From assembly GCA_903970145.1 (NCBI GenBank), contig CAJCHO010000038.1, forward strand, positions 1-40,409: 40,409 nucleotides of DNA, in the 5' to 3' direction. The stretch comes from Mycobacteriaceae bacterium (GTDB lineage Bacteria; Pseudomonadota; Gammaproteobacteria; Burkholderiales; Burkholderiaceae_D). Position 1 is the stretch's first letter. Each line of letters starts with the position of its first letter. A program made the position numbers and the translations under genes. Positions 34,705-40,409 of the stretch are shown here, one piece after another. Under the pieces are notes generated by a model. It worked only from the letters and a program-made list of their open reading frames with translations, made no database searches and was not told the origin of the DNA.

Positions 34705-36603
34705 ATGAACGCCGCCAACAACCCCTCCCGTGACTCGCGCAGTCTGGCCGAAGTGCGCGCCGCCTGGAGAAATCGCGGCGCGCAGGGCGCTCTGACTGAT
34801 CAGTCATTGCTGCGCGAACTGGCAGAGCGCGCCCTGGAGCTCGGCGAGCCGCTCCTGACCTGCGATATCTGCTCGGAAGCGCTCGCGCTGGTCGAAGATG
34901 GCAGTCGCAAGCAGCGCGACTTGCAGAAGATCCACGGCCTGGCGCTGGCGCGCAGCGGTTTGCTCGATACGGCGCTGACCCTCGCCCTGCGGCTGATCGA
35001 TGCTGGTCTCGCCGATGAGCAGACACTGAGTCTCGCGGCGCGCATTCACAAGGATCTGTGGCAGCAGGCGAATGAAGCCGACCGTGCCGGCATGCACCTC
35101 GAAGCGTCCCGTTCACTCTACGGACGCGCGTATGAGCACACAGAGGGCATCCAGAGTGGCATTAACACCGCGACATTGAACCTCATTGCCGGCGACACGG
35201 CCGCGGCGAAAAGTGTGGCAGCCAGGGTGCAGGCGAGCTGCCTTGAGCGCCTCGCGCGCGAACCAGGAGATTACTGGCTGCACGCTACGCTCGGTGAGAG
35301 TGCGCTCGTGCTTGGCCAGTTCGATGACGCCGCCAACTGGTACCGTCTGGCAGCGCAAAGCACATCGGACTTTGGCAATCTGGCTACGACGCGGCGCAAT
35401 GCCAAGCTGATACTTGGCCCGCTCGGCCTCGATGCGCAATGGTTGCAAGACAGCTTGCCGATGCCGGTCATAGGTCTGTTCTGCGGGCACATGCCTGACC
35501 AGGCTGATCGCGTAGAGGCGCGCTTTCCCAATCCGCTGGCGCCGGAACTCGCGATCCGGGTGCGTCGCCATATCGAGGAGCACGGCGTGCAGATTGGCTA
35601 CGGCGCGGCGGCAGCCGGAGCCGACATCCTGTTTCATGAGGCCCTGATTGAGGCGGGCCACGAGACTCACGTCGTGCTGCCCGTTAGCATCGAGCGCTTT
35701 TGTCGCACGAGCGTCGGTCCGGGCACGGACTGGGAGCGGCGTTACCGGCGCGTGCTGGACGAGGCGGCGAGCGTGACGATCCTGTCCGATTCTGCCGAAG
35801 GTGCGCTCGCTTTTGCCTACGCCAACCGGGTGCTGCTCGGGATGGCGCGCATCCGGGCGCGCCAGATCGACGGCACGATCAGCGCCTTCGCCGTCTGGGA
35901 CGGACAGCCCGGTCCCTCGGGAGGCACGTCCTCGGCAGTCAGCGACTGGCGCGCTGCAGGTCTGGCGGTCGAGTCGCTCGATCCGGCCAGGGATCGCGCC
36001 AATGTGCTCCTGCCATTGACGTCGGCCAGCGCCGACGCGCTGCTAGAGCCCGGGCGGCGCATCGTCTGCCTGCTTTTTGCCGACACGATCGGCTTTAGTC
36101 GGCTTGAGGAAAGTCAGGTGGGTGCCTTCGTCAGGAATTTTCTGGGCGGGGTGGCGAGCCTACTGGACGCATTGCCCCAAGAGCCGCTCACCCGCAATAC
36201 CTGGGGCGACGCGCTCTACTTTGCCTTCGCGACGGTTGAGCAAGCCGGGCAGTTCGCGCTTGAGCTGGCTGATCTGGCCAACAACACGGACTGGCCACAG
36301 CTGGGCCTGCCTGCCGAATTGAGCATTCGCATCTCCCTGCACGCCGGACCAACCAATGAGATCCTCGATCCGATTACCGGACAGCGCAGCTACAGTGGTA
36401 CGCACGTCAGTCGCGCGGCGCGCATCGAACCGGTCACGCCGCCCGGACAGGTCTTTGCGAGCCAGGCTTTTGCCGCGCTGTGCGAGTACGAACAGGTTTC
36501 GAAGTTCTCCTGCGACTATGCGGGTAACGTGCCGCTAGCGAAGGGCTACGGTACCCATCCTGTGTATCACCTGCATCGACGACGCGCACCCCCGCATGCC
36601 TGA
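34705..36603 (+). CDS. TPR (TRAFs-binding-like) - SLOG-like - class III nucleotide cyclase homology protein
   Basis: 632 residues, soluble. About 30-245: helical TPR-like region (TRAFs-binding/TPR-S type). About 253-400: Rossmann-like segment with GLFCGHMPDQADR, GYGAAAAGADILFHEALIEA and HVVLPVSIERF, the pattern of SLOG-type nucleotide-binding domains. About 450-615: class III cyclase homology domain. Metal-binding D460 (LLFADTIGFSRLE) and D502 (TWGDALYFAF) are kept, and R573 (HVSRAARIEP) matches the transition-state Arg. The base-specifying Lys is N498, the transition-state Asn is S569, and the second base-contacting residue is S562. It may therefore use an unusual nucleotide or bind rather than make one. 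It is followed after 27 bases by the binding-protein gene. Confidence 0.82.
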   Translation: MNAANNPSRDSRSLAEVRAAWRNRGAQGALTDQSLLRELAERALELGEPLLTCDICSEALALVEDGSRKQRDLQKIHGLALARSGLLDTALTLALRLIDAGLADEQTLSLAARIHKDLWQQANEADRAGMHLEASRSLYGRAYEHTEGIQSGINTATLNLIAGDTAAAKSVAARVQASCLERLAREPGDYWLHATLGESALVLGQFDDAANWYRLAAQSTSDFGNLATTRRNAKLILGPLGLDAQWLQDSLPMPVIGLFCGHMPDQADRVEARFPNPLAPELAIRVRRHIEEHGVQIGYGAAAAGADILFHEALIEAGHETHVVLPVSIERFCRTSVGPGTDWERRYRRVLDEAASVTILSDSAEGALAFAYANRVLLGMARIRARQIDGTISAFAVWDGQPGPSGGTSSAVSDWRAAGLAVESLDPARDRANVLLPLTSASADALLEPGRRIVCLLFADTIGFSRLEESQVGAFVRNFLGGVASLLDALPQEPLTRNTWGDALYFAFATVEQAGQFALELADLANNTDWPQLGLPAELSIRISLHAGPTNEILDPITGQRSYSGTHVSRAARIEPVTPPGQVFASQAFAALCEYEQVSKFSCDYAGNVPLAKGYGTHPVYHLHRRRAPPHA

Positions 36604-36630
36604 GCGCAATAGGTGGAGTGACCCCCTCTC

Positions 36631-37653
36631 ATGCACAGAAGAGTGATGATCACGGGCGGTCTTGCCGCCTTTTTCAATCCCCTTGCAATCGCCGCTGGCG
36701 CGATGCCGGAGATGCGACGCGTCACGCTTGCGATTGGGGGAAAGACCGGCTTGCACTATCTGCCGCTCACCATTGCCGAGCAACTCGGATATTTCGAGGA
36801 CGCCGGACTCGAGCTTATGACGAGCGACTTTGCGGGGGGTGCGCGGGCCCTCGAGGCCGTGGTCGGCCAGAGCGCCGACCTCGCCATCGGCTCCTACTCA
36901 TATTGCATCGAGATGCAGGCCAAGGGACAGCGCCTGCTCGCCTTTGCGCTGCTCGGGAGAACGACTCAGATCGCCATCGCCGCGATCGGTGAGTACCAGG
37001 CGCGAGTCCGTTCCGCGCTGGACTTGAAGGGCTTGCGCGTGGGTGTCTCGGCACCGGGCTCGGCGACCCATGTGGCGCTGAACCTGTATCTCGCGAAGGT
37101 GGGTCTTCCTTCCAGCGCGGTCTCGGTCATTGGCGTTGGCACTGGCGCCGGCGCACTGGCCGCGGTGCGCAACCGCGAGATTGATGTGCTCTGTGGCCTT
37201 GAGCCCGTGATGACCATGCTCGAGACGCACGGCCAGGCCCGGGTGCTTGCCGACGCGCGCACCCTGGCCGGAACCGCGGAGCTCTATGGCGGTCCCTATC
37301 TCGGCGCGGCGCTATTGGCACCCTCCGGATTTCTTGAAAATAAGCCGCACACAGCGCGTGCCTTTGCCACAGCCATCGTGCGTGCCCTGGGCTGGCTGCG
37401 TACTGCGAGCGAGGATGAGATCGTCAGTCGCATTCCGCAGAGTTATCTGCTAGGCGACGCCGCCCTCTATCGCACGGCGCTCTCGCGCGTGCGCGAAGGC
37501 TACTCGACGGATGGCTTCATTGGCAAAGCAGGGTCCCAGACAGCGCTCAGGGTATTGGCATTCAGCAATCCCGCGCTCGATCCTGCGCAAATCCGCCTTG
37601 AGGACACCTATACGAATCGCTTTGTCGGTGATTCCGGTGGTGCACTTGAATAA
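36631..37653 (+). CDS. Orphan ABC-type solute-binding protein, NMT1/NitT-TauT family
   Basis: 340 residues. N-terminal signal (MHRRVMITGGLAAFF to about residue 23; an RR pair hints weakly at Tat export). It then opens VTLAIGGKTGLHYLPLTIAEQLGYFEDAGLEL, the hallmark of NitT/TauT/THI5 periplasmic binding proteins, with ALEAVVGQSADLAIGSYSY and LKGLRVGVSAPGSATHVAL. No permease or ATPase lies nearby, so it either serves a transporter encoded elsewhere or senses its ligand for a signalling system. Only 27 bases separate it from the cyclase gene and 21 from the next gene, implying one operon. Confidence 0.85.
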   Translation: MHRRVMITGGLAAFFNPLAIAAGAMPEMRRVTLAIGGKTGLHYLPLTIAEQLGYFEDAGLELMTSDFAGGARALEAVVGQSADLAIGSYSYCIEMQAKGQRLLAFALLGRTTQIAIAAIGEYQARVRSALDLKGLRVGVSAPGSATHVALNLYLAKVGLPSSAVSVIGVGTGAGALAAVRNREIDVLCGLEPVMTMLETHGQARVLADARTLAGTAELYGGPYLGAALLAPSGFLENKPHTARAFATAIVRALGWLRTASEDEIVSRIPQSYLLGDAALYRTALSRVREGYSTDGFIGKAGSQTALRVLAFSNPALDPAQIRLEDTYTNRFVGDSGGALE

Positions 37654-37674
37654 TCAGGTGCGGATGGTCGAGCG

Positions 37675-39123
37675 ATGATCAACAGATACCTCTCGTTTCA
37701 TGCGCAACGACGTCCGAACAGTCTGGCAGCGCTTCGTAACGGCGTTTTTGTCAGCTACTGTGAACTGGAAACGCATGTGGTGCGCCTTGCCTGCGGGCTA
37801 CGCGAGGTCGGCCTCGAGGCGGGCCAGGGTGTGGAGCTGGCCGTGCAGGACCTTTTTACGTTTTTCGTGCTGGCGCTGGCGCTTGATCGCATGGGTTGCG
37901 CGATTGCGGCAGGCGCGCCTGGTCAGGTAAGCGAACTGCAGGGCCTGCCGGGCGTGATCGACTGGCTCATCTGCGAGCAAGCTGTGCCGGGGGCGGCGCA
38001 TGTTCGTCAGCATTTACTGACCAAGCAGTGGTTGCAGATGGTCAGCGCGAAAGAGGGGGCGTCCTTTGAACCGGTCGACTTCGCGCAGGAGGCGCCGCTG
38101 CACCTGCGCGCGACTTCGGGGACCACCGGTACACCGAAATGCCATGTGCTCACCCGGGCCATGATGATCGAGCGCATCAACAGCCGTCGCTGGCTCTATG
38201 GCCTGACACGCGAGTCGCGTTATCTCGTCGGCATGCCGCTGACCATCGGTTCGGTCTACATCACCGCCCTGACCTGCGTGCAGGTCGGTGCCGCGGTGGT
38301 GTTCGAGAACCGACCGCTGATCGAGTCGGGCGTGCTTGCCACGATCAGCCATGTCTCGATGCTGCCCTTGCATCTGCGCCAGCTGCTGGACGCGCTGCCC
38401 GGAGATTTCAAACGCCCACGCGGTCTGGCCGTGATTTGCATAGGCGCGCCCTTGCCGGATGCGCTCGCGGCGCGTGCGCGACGGCTGCTTGCCGATGATG
38501 TCGTTAACGTCTATGGGGCCAATGAAACCGGTTCTATGGCAAGCGTGGATGCGCACGGTCAGGGGTTGGTCCTGCCGGGGGTTGCGCTGCGCATCGTGGA
38601 CGATGAAGGTCACCCGCTTGCACCCGGTCACGTCGGCCGGATCGCGGTACGCACACCGGGTATGGCAATGAGCTATCTCGGTGAAGCCGCGGCTTCTGGA
38701 GCAAATTTCAGCGACGGCTGGTTCTACCCCGGGGACCTCGGAATCCTGCATGTATCTGGCCAGCTGGAAGTCGTCGGGCGCGCCGATGGCCTGCTCAATG
38801 TTGGCGGACAGAAAGTGCTGCCCGCTCCGCTGGAGGCGCGCCTGCAGGAGCTCACCGGGGCGCGCGACGTAGCTGTCTGCACGATCGTTGGCGCCGGGGG
38901 AATCGGTCAGCTGGCAGTGGTGGTCGAGGCCTTTTCGGGAAATCACGACGACCTCGTCAAGCGGATAGCGACAGCGGTAGACCCCTCCTACGGCGCGATT
39001 GCCGTCGTCCAGGTCGAGAGCATTCCCCGCACGGGCCCCGGCAAAGTGGCCCGGCTTGAGCTGCAGAGAATGGTCACGGCACTGATGGACCGTGCGCCAG
39101 CGCACACTGGTTTTCGCAAATAG
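37675..39123 (+). CDS. ANL-superfamily adenylate-forming enzyme
   Basis: 482 residues, soluble. Activates a carboxylic acid with ATP to an acyl-adenylate. Core motifs: P-loop TSGTTGTPK (147-155), YGANETG (280-286), WFYPGDLG with D354, hinge region GRADGLLNVGGQKV, and the catalytic lysine K457 in PRTGPGKVARLEL. All are intact, so it should be active. It is shorter than acetyl-CoA synthetases (about 650) and near stand-alone acyl/aryl ligases. No acyl-carrier protein, PKS/NRPS or CoA-dependent partner is adjacent, so the acceptor is unknown. It follows the binding-protein gene after 21 bases and ends the run. Confidence 0.86.
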   Translation: MINRYLSFHAQRRPNSLAALRNGVFVSYCELETHVVRLACGLREVGLEAGQGVELAVQDLFTFFVLALALDRMGCAIAAGAPGQVSELQGLPGVIDWLICEQAVPGAAHVRQHLLTKQWLQMVSAKEGASFEPVDFAQEAPLHLRATSGTTGTPKCHVLTRAMMIERINSRRWLYGLTRESRYLVGMPLTIGSVYITALTCVQVGAAVVFENRPLIESGVLATISHVSMLPLHLRQLLDALPGDFKRPRGLAVICIGAPLPDALAARARRLLADDVVNVYGANETGSMASVDAHGQGLVLPGVALRIVDDEGHPLAPGHVGRIAVRTPGMAMSYLGEAAASGANFSDGWFYPGDLGILHVSGQLEVVGRADGLLNVGGQKVLPAPLEARLQELTGARDVAVCTIVGAGGIGQLAVVVEAFSGNHDDLVKRIATAVDPSYGAIAVVQVESIPRTGPGKVARLELQRMVTALMDRAPAHTGFRK

Positions 39124-39229
39124 GACGCTCTGAGAGGATCCGATTCGCGCAAGCGCCGCTGAGTGTGCATACTGTCTGGGCCCGCTCGCGTCGCGCCTTT
39201 TGCGTGGATGCGCTGACCCGCGGTCCGCC

Positions 39230-40117
39230 ATGATTCGAATCCACCTGCGTGTCGAGTTGAACTACGAGATCGACCATGGTACTGCCGACTTCGTTTTCAA
39301 CATCCATGCAGCGCGCACAGCGAGCCAGACCATCGTCGCCGAGCGTCTTGACCTCAGCCAGGAGGTCGTACCGCAGTTTCATACCGACCCCGTGACTGGC
39401 AACCGCTACATGCGCCTGCACGGCGCGCCCGGTCCCTTAAGGCTTGTCTATGAGGCAACGATTGATCTAAGTCACCATCGTGCGTCGTCTTCCGATCTCG
39501 CCGAAGTGCCGGTACGCTTTTTGCCGCCCGAAGTCGTGGGCTATATCTATCCGAGCCGCTATTGCCAGTCCGATCGGCTACTGCGCCTGGCCGCCAATGA
39601 ATTTGGCGGCATGTGGCAGGGATACAGTCGCGTGCAGGCCATCTCGCAATGGGTGCAGCAACACGTCAGTTTTACTTCGAACACCAGTAACTCCAACACA
39701 TCGGCGGTCGATACGGTGATCGAGCGCGTCGGGGTGTGCCGAGACTTCGCGCACGTGATGATTGCCCTGTGCCGCGCCCTGAATATCCCGGCGCGCTTTG
39801 CGACCGGGACCGACTACGGCGCCAATCCGGCGCTCGGGCCGCCGGACTTTCACGCCTATGTCGAAGTCTTCGTCGGTGCGCGCTGGTACATCTTCGATCC
39901 GTCGGGAACCGGGATCCCGATGGGTTTTGTGCGCTTTGGAACCGGTCGCGATGCCGCCGACGTCGCCTTCGCGACGATATTCGGGGGGGTGCGCTCGCAG
40001 GCACCGATCATTTCCGCGCATGCGCTCGTCGATCCAGCCGCTGGTTTCGAGCTCCCCTACCTGTGTCAGGATGCCCTGTCGACCGACAACGCCTTGAATC
40101 CCCTGCCGCACCAGTGA
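39230..40117 (+). CDS. Transglutaminase-like cysteine protease-fold protein
   Basis: 295 residues from ATG 39230 (the frame opens at 39200). N-terminal bacterial transglutaminase-associated beta domain (IRIHLRVELNYEI to about 95), then the catalytic core: C170 in RVGVCRDFAHVMIALCRAL, H208 in PDFHAYVEVFV and D223 in WYIFDPSG, a complete triad. No signal peptide, so it is cytoplasmic. Family members hydrolyse or transfer amide bonds; here the substrate is unknown. A 106-base gap precedes it, longer than gaps within the preceding run, so it may have its own promoter. Homologues of this type are common single genes in proteobacteria. Confidence 0.9.
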   Translation: MIRIHLRVELNYEIDHGTADFVFNIHAARTASQTIVAERLDLSQEVVPQFHTDPVTGNRYMRLHGAPGPLRLVYEATIDLSHHRASSSDLAEVPVRFLPPEVVGYIYPSRYCQSDRLLRLAANEFGGMWQGYSRVQAISQWVQQHVSFTSNTSNSNTSAVDTVIERVGVCRDFAHVMIALCRALNIPARFATGTDYGANPALGPPDFHAYVEVFVGARWYIFDPSGTGIPMGFVRFGTGRDAADVAFATIFGGVRSQAPIISAHALVDPAAGFELPYLCQDALSTDNALNPLPHQ

Positions 40118-40208
40118 GCCAGTGCGTGATCCCAGCGGCGCGGCGGCCAGTCTGAGATAATCCTCGCTTGCAGCAATCCCGCACTGCCCCCTTTTTTCGC
40201 GCGCAACC

Positions 40209-40409
40209 ATGGCCTCACATACGATTTCCCTCGAATCCCTCAAACGCGCGGCTCCGATGGCCGCGCCCACTTCCGAGCCGCGCTGGACGGTAGCGGCGGT
40301 TGCGGAACTGTTCGACTTGCCTTTTGCCGACCTGATATTTCGCGCACAGCAGGTGCATCGTGAACACTTCAAGGCCAACGAAGTCGAGTTGGCGACGCTG
40401 CTATCGATA
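40209..40409 (+). CDS. bioB: Biotin synthase (partial, 5' end only)
   Basis: 67 N-terminal residues. The sequence [31 protein letters not shown] and ELATLLSI match the BioB N-terminus, just before the radical-SAM CxxxCxxC cluster loop that would follow beyond the window. BioB inserts sulfur into dethiobiotin to make biotin. The first 24 residues ([20 protein letters not shown]) are a longer leader than in E. coli. The 91-base gap upstream probably holds its promoter. Confidence 0.92.
   Translation, partial: MASHTISLESLKRAAPMAAPTSEPRWTVAAVAELFDLPFADLIFRAQQVHREHFKANEVELATLLSI

Noticed and set aside
34705-36603. Classification as a Pycsar system
   Set aside because: Pycsar effectors have a cyclic-nucleotide-binding domain or TM effector next to the cyclase; none is seen, and the architecture with TPR and SLOG differs.
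38014-39231. Open frame of 405 codons on the minus strand opposite the ANL enzyme
   Set aside because: The ANL motifs on the plus strand are complete and this frame shows none.

Overview
The window is dense, GC-rich DNA (mostly above 60 % GC by eye). Genes are tightly packed and often overlap by 4 bases (ATGA or GTGA). The gene set is proteobacterial: a bo3-type quinol oxidase, an RND tripartite pump with an OmpR-type two-component system, PoxB, Bfr/Bfd and BioB. The BioB N-terminus looks most like betaproteobacteria, but I cannot name a genus. No tRNA, rRNA, CRISPR array, insertion sequence or integrase was seen.

Layout. 1-1959 (minus): cyoB (cut by the window edge) and cyoA. 2181-3617 (plus): an aldehyde dehydrogenase, ending at a hairpin shared with the converging genes. 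3700-5720 (minus): a CGNR zinc-finger regulator coupled to a membrane sensor that lacks an output domain. 6131-10957 (plus): an ergothioneine locus, egtB-egtD-DUF427 followed by an ABC ATPase and a fused binding-protein/permease of the betaine/ergothioneine uptake class. 11040-11660: a rhomboid protease. 11799-19694 (plus): RND outer-membrane factor, adaptor and pump, then response regulator and kinase. 19711-22923 (minus): poxB, bfd, bfr and a DUF2007 protein. 22981-25011 (minus): an MFS exporter and a His-rich PadR regulator with a palindromic promoter. 25220-29211 (minus): a small unknown protein, a triple-PAS histidine kinase and an APC amino-acid permease.

29504-39123 (plus) is the accessory-looking part. 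It has six co-directional genes with gaps of 16 to 96 bases: SIR2-TIR fusion, nSTAND NTPase with transmembrane helix and TPR-like tail, VOC protein, TPR-SLOG-nucleotide-cyclase protein, orphan NMT1-type solute-binding protein and an ANL adenylate-forming enzyme. The first two resemble the NAD-targeting effector and STAND sensor of bacterial immune systems. The fourth is a signalling protein with altered cyclase residues. I propose this run as the best candidate for an undescribed conflict or signalling system; function is inference. 39230-40117 is a transglutaminase-like protein, and the start of bioB runs off the right edge.

Working together: the egt block appears to make ergothioneine and carry it or a related betaine across the membrane. 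The RND genes and the kinase/regulator pair form a likely pump plus its control. Bfd and Bfr form an iron store with its release partner. The PadR/MFS pair looks like a metal- or ligand-responsive exporter module.
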